This document shows positions 57,366 through 64,000 of a stretch of 64,000 bases of DNA, piece after piece. Location of the stretch: NCBI RefSeq assembly GCF_003047285.1, contig NZ_PZYX01000005.1, positions 1-64,000 of the forward strand, in the 5' to 3' direction. The position numbers and the translations under genes are program-made. The notes beneath the pieces are model-generated. The model ran no database searches and was not told the origin of the DNA. It saw only the letters and a list, made by a program, of their open reading frames with translations. Source of the stretch: Nocardioides allogilvus (GTDB lineage: Bacteria > Actinomycetota > Actinomycetes > Propionibacteriales > Nocardioidaceae). Each line of letters starts with the position of its first letter. Positions within the stretch are counted from its first letter, which is position 1.

Positions 57366-58198
57366 AGACGCTCGAGAACAAGGTCGTGGTCATCACCGGC
57401 GCCGCATCCGGCATCGGCCGGGCCCTGGCCGTGGAGGTGGCCCGCCGCGGCGCCCACCTCGCCCTGTCCGACGTGGACATGACGGGGCTGGCGGCGACGG
57501 CCCGGCTCGCCCGCGACGCCGGCGCCACCCAGGTGCACACCGCGCGCCTGGACGTGGCGGACCGGGCGGCGGTCGCTGCCTACGCCACCAACGTCGAGGA
57601 CCACTACGGCCGGGTCAACGTGGTCGTCAACAACGCCGGCGTCGCGTTGTCGGGCGACCTCCACGACCTCGACTACGAGGACATCGACTGGATCGTCGGC
57701 GTGAACTTCTGGGGCGTCGTGCACGGCACCAAGGAGTTCCTCCCCCACCTCATCGCCTCCGGCGACGGCCACGTCGTCAACATCTCGTCCCTGTTCGGGC
57801 TCGTCTCGATGCCCAGCCAGAGTGCCTACAACGCGACGAAGTACGCCGTACGCGGGCTGACGGAGTCGCTGCGCGAGGAGATGCTGGTCGCCGGTCACCG
57901 CGTCGGCGTCACCGCCGTGCACCCCGGCGGCATCAAGACCGCCATCGCCCGCAACGCCCGCGTCTCCGACGCCGAGGACAAGGAGGCGACCGCGGCGTTC
58001 TTCGACAAGCGGCTCGCCACGATGACCCCGGAGCGCGCCGCCGAGATCATCGTCCGGGGCGTGCTGCGCAACCAGGCCCGCGTGCTGGTCGGGCTCGACG
58101 CCCACGCCCTGCACCACTTCGCCCGGCTCACCGGCTCGCGCTACCAGGACGTCGTCGCGATGGTCTCCAAGCGGGTCATGCCGAAGAAGGTGGGCTGA
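57362..58198 (+). CDS. Short-chain dehydrogenase/reductase
   Basis: A 278-residue classical SDR. TGAASGIG is at residues 13-20, NNAGVALSGD holds the NNAG motif, and ISSLFG...YNATK holds Ser-Tyr-Lys. Its ATG overlaps the hydrolase stop. In this operon it most simply oxidises secondary alcohols to the ketones used by the monooxygenase. It is the last gene; no terminator hairpin is evident after it. Confidence 0.9.
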   Translation: MKTLENKVVVITGAASGIGRALAVEVARRGAHLALSDVDMTGLAATARLARDAGATQVHTARLDVADRAAVAAYATNVEDHYGRVNVVVNNAGVALSGDLHDLDYEDIDWIVGVNFWGVVHGTKEFLPHLIASGDGHVVNISSLFGLVSMPSQSAYNATKYAVRGLTESLREEMLVAGHRVGVTAVHPGGIKTAIARNARVSDAEDKEATAAFFDKRLATMTPERAAEIIVRGVLRNQARVLVGLDAHALHHFARLTGSRYQDVVAMVSKRVMPKKVG

Positions 58199-58238
58199 CC
58201 GACTCTGGACGAGTGCACCCGAGGGGCTCGCTGGCCAA

Positions 58239-58244
58239 TAGGCT
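58239..58244 (+). promoter_or_regulatory. -10 hexamer TAGGCT for serB
   Basis: Nine bases from ATG 58254, slightly longer than the other leaderless spacings. Confidence 0.35.
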
Positions 58245-58253
58245 TCTCGCGAG

Positions 58254-59474
58254 ATGATCGACATGGACGAAACTCCCAAGACCCTCCTGATCACCATCAC
58301 GGGCAAGGACCGCCCCGGTGTCACGTCGGCGATGTTCGCGACCTTCGCGGCCGCGGGCGTCGAGGTGCTCGACATCGAGCAGATCGTGCTCCGCCGCCGC
58401 CTCGTCCTCGGCGTGCTCGTCACGGCGCCGCGTGACTGGAAGAAGCTCCGGCTGGCGGTCGAGGAGACCGCCGAGGGGCTCGGCATGCAGGCCGAGGTCG
58501 AGCGCGGCCAGGGCGACAACAAGCCCCGCCGCTTCGGCCGGTCGCACGTCACGATCATCGGGGCTCCCCTGAAGGCCACGGCCATGTCGGCGATCGCCGG
58601 CCGGATCGCCGACTCGGGCGCCAACATCGACCGCATCGAGCGCATGGCGCGCTACCCCGTGACGGCGATCGACCTCGCCATCTCCGGCGTGGCGCCCGAG
58701 GTCCTGCGCCCCCTCCTCGCGGCCGAGGCGGCGACGCAAGGGGTGGACATCGCCGTACAACCCGCCAACCTGCTGCGCCGCTCGATGCGGCTGATCGTGA
58801 TGGACGTCGACTCCACGCTCATCCAGGGCGAGGTGATCGAGATGATCGCCGCCCACGCCGGCTGCGAGGCCGAGGTCGCGGAGGTCACCGCCCGGGCCAT
58901 GGCCGGCGAGCTGGACTTCGAGGAGTCGCTGCGCTCGCGCGTGGCGCTGCTCAAGGGCGTGCCGGCCGAGGCGCTCGACGAGGTCTACGAAGCCATCACC
59001 CTGGCTCCCGGCGCCCGCACGCTGGTGCGCATCCTGCGCCGGCTGGGCTACCGGTTCGCCATCGTCTCCGGTGGGTTCAGCCAGATCACCGACCGGCTCG
59101 CAGCCGACCTCGGCATCCACTACGCCCGCGCCAACGAGCTCGAGATCGTCGACGGCCTGCTCACCGGGCGCGTCGTCGGCGACGTGGTCGACCGGGCCGG
59201 CAAGGCGCGCGCGCTGCGCGAGTTCGCCGCCGACATCGGCGTCCCGGAGGCGGCCACCATCGCCATCGGCGACGGCGCCAACGACCTCGACATGCTCAAC
59301 GCGGCCGGGCTCGGCATCGCCTACAACGCCAAGGCGGTCGTGCGCGACGCGGCGGACGCGTCGGTCAACGTGCCCTACCTCGACACGATCATGTATCTCC
59401 TCGGCATCACCCGCGAGGAGATCGAGGCCGCCGACGCCGAGGCCGGCTTCGTCACTCCCGCTCCGCCGATCTGA
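58254..59474 (+). CDS. serB: Phosphoserine phosphatase with ACT domains
   Basis: A 406-residue SerB. An N-terminal ACT region (about 10-170) with two ACT-like units (TGKDRPGVTSAMFATFAAAG and IGAPLKATAMSAIAGRIADSG) is followed by the HAD phosphatase. Motif I is VMDVDSTLI, motif II is the Ser in IVSGGF and motif IV is IGDGANDLDMLNAAG. It converts phosphoserine to serine and is likely allosterically regulated by serine. ATG 58254 or 58263 may be used. Its 3' end overlaps the convergent methyltransferase by 23 bases. Confidence 0.94.
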   Translation: MIDMDETPKTLLITITGKDRPGVTSAMFATFAAAGVEVLDIEQIVLRRRLVLGVLVTAPRDWKKLRLAVEETAEGLGMQAEVERGQGDNKPRRFGRSHVTIIGAPLKATAMSAIAGRIADSGANIDRIERMARYPVTAIDLAISGVAPEVLRPLLAAEAATQGVDIAVQPANLLRRSMRLIVMDVDSTLIQGEVIEMIAAHAGCEAEVAEVTARAMAGELDFEESLRSRVALLKGVPAEALDEVYEAITLAPGARTLVRILRRLGYRFAIVSGGFSQITDRLAADLGIHYARANELEIVDGLLTGRVVGDVVDRAGKARALREFAADIGVPEAATIAIGDGANDLDMLNAAGLGIAYNAKAVVRDAADASVNVPYLDTIMYLLGITREEIEAADAEAGFVTPAPPI

Positions 59475-60213
59475 CCCCCGAGACGACGCAGCCGCCGATC
59501 TCCTCGTCGGTCACCACGTCGGTCCGCAGCCCGGCGTCGCGCATGGCCGCCACGGTCAGCGGCACCTGGGCCGGCGACGTCTCGATCATCAGCGCCCCTC
59601 CCGCCGCCAGCCAGTCGGGCGCGCCGGCAGCGATCCGGCGGTGCAGGTCGACCCCGTCGGCGCCGCCGTCCAGCGCGACGGGTGGTTCGTGCTCACGCGC
59701 CTCGGGCGGCATCAGCGACAGGTGGTCGGTCGGGACGTAGGGCGCGTTGGCCGCCACGACGTCGATGCGCCCCCGGAGCGGGGCCGGCAGGTCGCCGTAC
59801 AAGTCGGAAAGATGGGTGTGCCCGTGCGGGACGTTGCGGCGGGCGCAGTCGAGGGCGTGGGGGTCGACGTCGCTGAGGTGCACCTCACCGGCGGCCACGG
59901 TGGCCGCGACCGGGCCGACGCCGCAGCACAGCTCGAGCAGGACCGACCCGGGTCCGCAACGGGCGGCGGCAGTGCGTGCCAGGAGCTCGGTACGGCGCCG
60001 CGGGACGAACACACCCGGGCACACGCTCAGGCGGCGACCGGCGAAGACCACCCACCCGAGCACGGTCTCGAGCGGCTCCCCCGCGAGCCGCCGGACGACG
60101 AGCTCCTCCAGCTCGACACCCTCGCGGCCGCTGCCCAGCAGCAGCGCGGCCTCGTCCTCGGCGAACACGCAGCCCGCCGCCCGGAGCCGGGCCGCGAGCT
60201 GCTCGGCGCTCAG
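59452..60213 (-). CDS. PrmC/HemK-like methyltransferase
   Basis: A 253-residue putative protein-glutamine N5-methyltransferase. The SAM motif is LELCCGVGPVAATVA and the catalytic motif is NAPYVPTDH, where canonical PrmC has NPPY. The N-terminal helical domain needs the segment LSAEQLAARLRAAGCVFAEDEAALLL, which lies upstream of the first GTG (60168). The only upstream start candidate is CTG 60211-60213, which overlaps the preceding phosphatase stop as CTGA. The CTG start is inferred from that overlap and domain completeness. The target protein is unknown. Confidence 0.78.
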   Translation of the reverse strand: MSAEQLAARLRAAGCVFAEDEAALLLGSGREGVELEELVVRRLAGEPLETVLGWVVFAGRRLSVCPGVFVPRRRTELLARTAAARCGPGSVLLELCCGVGPVAATVAAGEVHLSDVDPHALDCARRNVPHGHTHLSDLYGDLPAPLRGRIDVVAANAPYVPTDHLSLMPPEAREHEPPVALDGGADGVDLHRRIAAGAPDWLAAGGALMIETSPAQVPLTVAAMRDAGLRTDVVTDEEIGGCVVSGVRSAERE

Positions 60214-60737
60214 TCGCGCCCCACGTGGAAGGCGGTCACCGAGGCCGACGCCATGGCGAGGTCGGACCAGCCGCCCTCGAAGCGCAGCACGGTGAGCGCG
60301 CAGGTGGGGTAGCCGCCGGCCATGTCGGCGCTCGCCGCCGGGTCGCCGTCACCGTCGTCGAGCATCTGGGCGAGGAACGCCACGGTCGGGTTGTGGCCCA
60401 GCACGAACAGCACCCGGGCCTCGTCGGGCGTCTCCCGCATCAGGTCGAGGGTCGTGTCGGGGCTCGCGGAGTAGAGGCCGTCGTCGAAGACGGGCGCCAG
60501 GCTCCAGCCGGCCGCGCCTGCGACGGCCTCCCACGTCTCGCGGGTGCGGGTGGCGCTCGATACGAGGGCGTGGTCGGGGGCGATGCCCTGCTCCGCCAGC
60601 CAGTGCCCGGCAGCGGCTGCATCGGCCCGGCCCTGCTCGGCGAGCCGGCGCTCGTGGTCGCTCTCGCCCCATGACTCCGCCCTGGCATGACGCATGACGA
60701 CGAGCAGGCGGGTCGGCGCAGAATCGAGAGTTGCCAC
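60210..60737 (-). CDS. SixA-type histidine phosphatase
   Basis: A 175-residue small histidine phosphatase of the SixA branch. The acceptor motif is VVMRHARAES, the Arg motif is SSATRTRETWEA and the second His is VLGHNPTVAFLAQML. SixA proteins remove phosphate from phosphohistidine proteins; the actinobacterial role is unclear. GTG 60737 (VATLDSAPT) is the likely start. Its TGA overlaps the CTG of the downstream methyltransferase. Confidence 0.85.
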   Translation of the reverse strand: MATLDSAPTRLLVVMRHARAESWGESDHERRLAEQGRADAAAAGHWLAEQGIAPDHALVSSATRTRETWEAVAGAAGWSLAPVFDDGLYSASPDTTLDLMRETPDEARVLFVLGHNPTVAFLAQMLDDGDGDPAASADMAGGYPTCALTVLRFEGGWSDLAMASASVTAFHVGRD

Positions 60738-60775
60738 GCGCCAACTCTGGCAGCACCCGCCAAGCACTGTCACGC

Positions 60776-60781
60776 TAGCCT
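60776..60781 (+). promoter_or_regulatory. -10 hexamer TAGCCT for the cyanophycin operon
   Basis: Seven bases before ATG 60789. Confidence 0.5.
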
Positions 60782-60788
60782 GCGTCCC

Positions 60789-61796
60789 ATGCCCTCAGCC
60801 CCCACTCGCGGACCCCTGATGATCATCGGCGGCGCCGAGGACAAGCTGCGCAAGCGGACCATCCTCAAGGACTTCGTGGTCGCCAGCGGCGGCCACGACG
60901 CGCGCATCGTCGTGATCCCGACCGCTTCGTCCCTGGGCCCGGAGATCCACGAGGTCTACGAGGCCCTCTTCCACAAGCTCGGCGCCGCCGAGGTCGTCAC
61001 GGCCCGACCCGAGTCCCGTGACCAGGCGCACGATCCCGCACTCGTCGGCGCGCTGGAGCGCGCGACCGGCATCTTCATGACCGGCGGCAACCAGCTCAAG
61101 CTCTCCGGCGTCATCTGCGGCACCCCGTTCGGGGAGGCGATCATCGACGCGCACGAGCGCGGGGCGGTCGTCGCCGGCACCTCGGCCGGGGCCAGCATCC
61201 AGTCCTCCCACATGGTCGCCTTCGGTGTCGGCGGCGCCACGCCCAAGCAGCGGATGACCCAGGTCGCGGCGGGCCTGGGCCTGGTCGCCTCGTCGGTGAT
61301 CGACCAGCACTTCGACCAGCGCAACCGATACGGCCGGCTGCTGATGATCGTGTCCCAGAGCCCCCAGCTGCTCGGCATCGGCGTGGACGAGGACACCGCT
61401 GCGATCGTCGAGCACGTCGGTGACCACGAGGTGCTGCGCGTGACCGGTCGCGGCTCGGTCACGATCTTCGACCCGGCGCGCATGGTCTCCAACGCGCACG
61501 AGGCCCGCCGCTCCGCACCGCTGCTGGCCAGCGGCGTGATCCTGCACATGCTACCGGCCGGCTCCGCCTACGACCTCACCACCCGGACCCTGGTGCCGAG
61601 CGACCAGCAGGTCGACGACAGCGAGGCCGCCGAGATCGCCGAGGCCGGGCGCGACCTGCGCCAGCTCACCCGCGACATCGCGGCCGGCGACGTCTCCCCC
61701 ACCAACCTGCGCCGGCGGCTGGCCCGCAACCGGCGACGCGTGAGCGCCCCACCCACTCCTGAAGCATCCCCTGCAAGCGATGGAGACCGAGCATGA
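60789..61796 (+). CDS. cphB: Cyanophycinase
   Basis: A 335-residue serine-type exopeptidase of family S51 that degrades cyanophycin to beta-Asp-Arg dipeptides. The fold begins LMIIGGAEDKLRKR; the substrate loop is FMTGGNQLKL and the nucleophile elbow is VAGTSAGASIQS (Ser). A His lies in DQHFDQRNRYGRL. The C-terminal 50 residues are basic and Pro-rich. It overlaps cphA by ATGA, so synthesis and breakdown of the polymer are coupled in one operon. Confidence 0.92.
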   Translation: MPSAPTRGPLMIIGGAEDKLRKRTILKDFVVASGGHDARIVVIPTASSLGPEIHEVYEALFHKLGAAEVVTARPESRDQAHDPALVGALERATGIFMTGGNQLKLSGVICGTPFGEAIIDAHERGAVVAGTSAGASIQSSHMVAFGVGGATPKQRMTQVAAGLGLVASSVIDQHFDQRNRYGRLLMIVSQSPQLLGIGVDEDTAAIVEHVGDHEVLRVTGRGSVTIFDPARMVSNAHEARRSAPLLASGVILHMLPAGSAYDLTTRTLVPSDQQVDDSEAAEIAEAGRDLRQLTRDIAAGDVSPTNLRRRLARNRRRVSAPPTPEASPASDGDRA

Positions 61797-64000
61797 GCGA
61801 GCGACCCCGCCCTGACCTGAGGATCCTCGAGACGCGGGTCTACCGCGGCGCCAACGTCTGGTCCTACGACAAGTCCGTCCACCTGGTCGTCGACCTCGGT
61901 TCTCTCGAGGAGTTCCCCACCAACACCCTGCCCGGCTTCACCGACGAGCTCGTCGCGATGCTGCCCGGTCTCCGGGAGCACTCCTGCTCGCGCGGTCGCC
62001 GCGGCGGCTTCGTGGAGCGCCTCAACGAGGGCACCTGGCTGGGCCACGTCGCCGAGCACGCCGCCCTCGCCCTGCAGCAGGTCGTCGGCCACGACATCCG
62101 GCGCGGCAAGACCCGCATGGTGAAGGGCCAGAAGGGCGTCTACAACATCGTCTACGGCTACATCGACGAGCAGGTCGGTGTCGAGGCCGGCAAGCTCGCG
62201 ATCCGCCTCGTCAACCACCTCGTCGAGGGCGACCCCGACTTCGAGTGGGAGGCCGAGCGCGACGCGTTCATCACCCGCGCCGAGCGCACCGCCTTCGGCC
62301 CCTCCACCCAGGCGATCGTCGACGAGGCGATCTCGCGCGACATCCCGTGGATCCGGCTCAACCAGGCCTCCCTGGTCCAGCTCGGCCAGGGTGTCCACGC
62401 CAAGCGCATCCGGGCCACGATGACGAGCGAGACCAGCTCGATCGCGGTCGACATCGCCTCCGACAAGGACCTCACCACCAAGCTCCTCGGCGCCGCCGGG
62501 CTGCCCGTGCCCAAGCAGGGTTCGATCCGTACGGCGGACGGTGCCGTCCAGGTCGCCAACCGCATCGGCTACCCGGTGGTCGTCAAGCCGCTGGACGGCA
62601 ACCACGGCCGCGGGGTGTGCCTGAACCTCCAGGACGACCAGGACGTGCGCAACGCCTTCCCGATCGCCGCCGAGCAGTCGCGGCGCGGTGTCGTGATCGT
62701 CGAGTCGTTCGTGACCGGCAAGGACTACCGCTGCCTGATCATCGACGGCCGGATGGTGGCCATCGCCGAGCGGGTCCCGGCCAGCGTCACCGGCGACGGC
62801 ACCTCCACCGTGGAGCAGCTCGTCGACCTCACCAACGCCGACCCTCGCCGCGGCGTCGGCCACGAGAAGGTGCTCACCCGGATCAAGGTCGACGCCGCCG
62901 CCCTCGAGGTGCTCGCGAGCCAGGGCCACGCGCTCGACTCCGTCCCGCGCGAGGGCGAGACGGTCAAGCTCGCCCTGACCGGCAACATGTCGACCGGCGG
63001 CATCTCGATCGACCGGACCTTCGAGGCCCACCCCGAGAACGTCGAGATAGCCGAGGAGGCAGCCCGCATGGTCGGGCTCGACATCGCCGGCATCGACTTC
63101 ATCTGCCCCGACATCACCGAGCCGGTCCGCGAGACCGGCGGGGCCATCTGCGAGGTCAACGCCGCCCCCGGCTTCCGCATGCACACCCACCCGACGATCG
63201 GTGAGCCGCAGTTCATCGCCAAGCCGGTCGTCGACATGCTCTTCCCCCCGGGCGCGACGTCGCGGATCCCGATCATCGCGGTCACCGGCACCAACGGGAA
63301 GACCACGACCAGCCGGATGATCAGCCACATCTTCAAGGGCATGGGCCGCAAGGTCGGCATGACCTCGACCGACGGCGTCGTGATCGACGAGCGGCTGGTG
63401 ATCCGCGCGGACGCGTCCGGTCCCCGCTCGGCCCGGATGGTGCTGCAGAACCCCCGCGTCGACACGGCCGTCTTCGAGGTCGCCCGTGGCGGCATCCTGC
63501 GCGAGGGCCTCGGCTACGAGCGCAACGACGTCGCCGTCGTGCTCAACGTGCAGCCCGACCACCTCGGCCTGCGTGGCATCGACACCGTCGAGCAGCTCGC
63601 CGACGTGAAGGCCGTGCTCGTCGAGGCGGTGCCCCGCGACGGCCACGCCGTCCTCAACGCCGACGACCCGCTCGTGCGCGAGATGCGCCGCAAGTGCTCG
63701 GGCCAGGTCGTGTGGTTCTCCATGGAGGAGCCGGGGAGCGAGGCGCGCGACCTGATCGACGCGCACTGCCGCCGAGGCGGCAAGGCGCTCGTCCTCAACC
63801 CGTCCGAGCGCGGCGAGATGATCGTGGTCAAGCACGGCCGTCGCGAGATGCAGCTCGCCTGGACCCACCTGCTCCCCGCCACCTTCGGCGGCCGGGCGCG
63901 GATGAACGTGCAGAACTCACTGGCCGCCGCGGCCGCCGCGTTCGCCGCGGGTGCCCCGCTGCACGACATCCGGCAGGGCCTGCGCACCTTCTCGACCAGC
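61793..64000 (+). CDS. cphA: Cyanophycin synthetase (3' end beyond window)
   Basis: 736 codons are present and open to the window edge; full CphA is about 870-900 residues. The N-terminal domain (MSERPRPDLRILETRVYRGA...) precedes an ATP-grasp domain (about 215-480) with VKPLDGNHGRGV and GKDYRCLIIDG. A Mur-ligase-like domain begins with the P-loop VTGTNGKTTTSRM near residue 497. The enzyme polymerises aspartate and arginine into cyanophycin, a nitrogen reserve. All catalytic landmarks seen so far are intact. Confidence 0.93.
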   Translation, partial: MSERPRPDLRILETRVYRGANVWSYDKSVHLVVDLGSLEEFPTNTLPGFTDELVAMLPGLREHSCSRGRRGGFVERLNEGTWLGHVAEHAALALQQVVGHDIRRGKTRMVKGQKGVYNIVYGYIDEQVGVEAGKLAIRLVNHLVEGDPDFEWEAERDAFITRAERTAFGPSTQAIVDEAISRDIPWIRLNQASLVQLGQGVHAKRIRATMTSETSSIAVDIASDKDLTTKLLGAAGLPVPKQGSIRTADGAVQVANRIGYPVVVKPLDGNHGRGVCLNLQDDQDVRNAFPIAAEQSRRGVVIVESFVTGKDYRCLIIDGRMVAIAERVPASVTGDGTSTVEQLVDLTNADPRRGVGHEKVLTRIKVDAAALEVLASQGHALDSVPREGETVKLALTGNMSTGGISIDRTFEAHPENVEIAEEAARMVGLDIAGIDFICPDITEPVRETGGAICEVNAAPGFRMHTHPTIGEPQFIAKPVVDMLFPPGATSRIPIIAVTGTNGKTTTSRMISHIFKGMGRKVGMTSTDGVVIDERLVIRADASGPRSARMVLQNPRVDTAVFEVARGGILREGLGYERNDVAVVLNVQPDHLGLRGIDTVEQLADVKAVLVEAVPRDGHAVLNADDPLVREMRRKCSGQVVWFSMEEPGSEARDLIDAHCRRGGKALVLNPSERGEMIVVKHGRREMQLAWTHLLPATFGGRARMNVQNSLAAAAAAFAAGAPLHDIRQGLRTFSTS

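Overview
The window is a stretch of high-GC, gene-dense bacterial chromosome that looks like an actinomycete, most plausibly Nocardioidaceae (Nocardioides-like). The support is: the mycothiol gene mshC in its actinobacterial neighbourhood (RecB-like nuclease, metH, PAC2, mshC, SCO1664-like, DUF3090, phosphomutase, uppP); a resuscitation-promoting factor; an FprB-type reductase; an EthA-type monooxygenase; an actinobacterial DUF5703 protein; and many genes that begin 6-9 bases after a TANNNT -10 hexamer, the leaderless architecture common in this phylum. Genus cannot be proved from the sequence alone.

Layout. 1-96 is the tail of an IS481-type transposase. 107-16084 is mostly core metabolism: RecB-like nuclease, HAD phosphatase, a decayed PAP2 gene, SDR plus zinc alcohol dehydrogenase, B12-dependent methionine synthase, PAC2, the mshC cluster, CorA, MFS and UppP. 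16159-31223 holds an aldo/keto reductase, an M20 peptidase, tRNA-Leu(GAG), a PolA-like polymerase, an LLM oxidoreductase, an HNH protein, Rpf, a cold-shock protein, GtrA, a BCCT transporter, a frameshifted GuaB1, a PLP decarboxylase and YiaA. 31284-34965 has a 5'-truncated M14 peptidase, three consecutive palindromes and an acyl-CoA dehydrogenase pair behind a palindromic operator. 35014-39809 contains deformylase, two convergent SPOUT methyltransferases, siroheme synthase, a PEBP protein and a CAP protein. 39838-44503 is an ABC-2 exporter whose permeases and ATPase are separated by an opposite-strand sortase and Thr/Pro-repeat surface protein. 44510-51504 has furA-katA, a hydrolase, the NfeD/SPFH/TauE operon, an ABC ATPase and an unknown gene.

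51539-58198 is the most system-like region. One promoter is bracketed by two copies of a TGTGAC-N5-GTCACA operator. It drives six tightly coupled genes: AurF-type diiron oxygenase, ferredoxin-fused FprB reductase, TetR regulator, EthA-like Baeyer-Villiger monooxygenase, alpha/beta hydrolase and SDR. Together they could hydroxylate a substrate, oxidise the alcohol to a ketone, insert oxygen to give an ester and hydrolyse it. That pathway is inferred from gene families and is not shown by the sequence.

58254-64000 has serB, a PrmC-like methyltransferase with a probable CTG start, a SixA-type phosphatase and a cyanophycin locus (cphB-cphA); cphA runs off the window. Broken genes are the IS tail, the PAP2 gene (internal deletion), guaB1 (single-base frameshift) and the M14 peptidase (5' truncation). 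No CRISPR array, rRNA or prophage was seen. No gene-free stretch exceeds about 300 bases; the longest are 39028-39302, 22139-22391 and 23226-23465.
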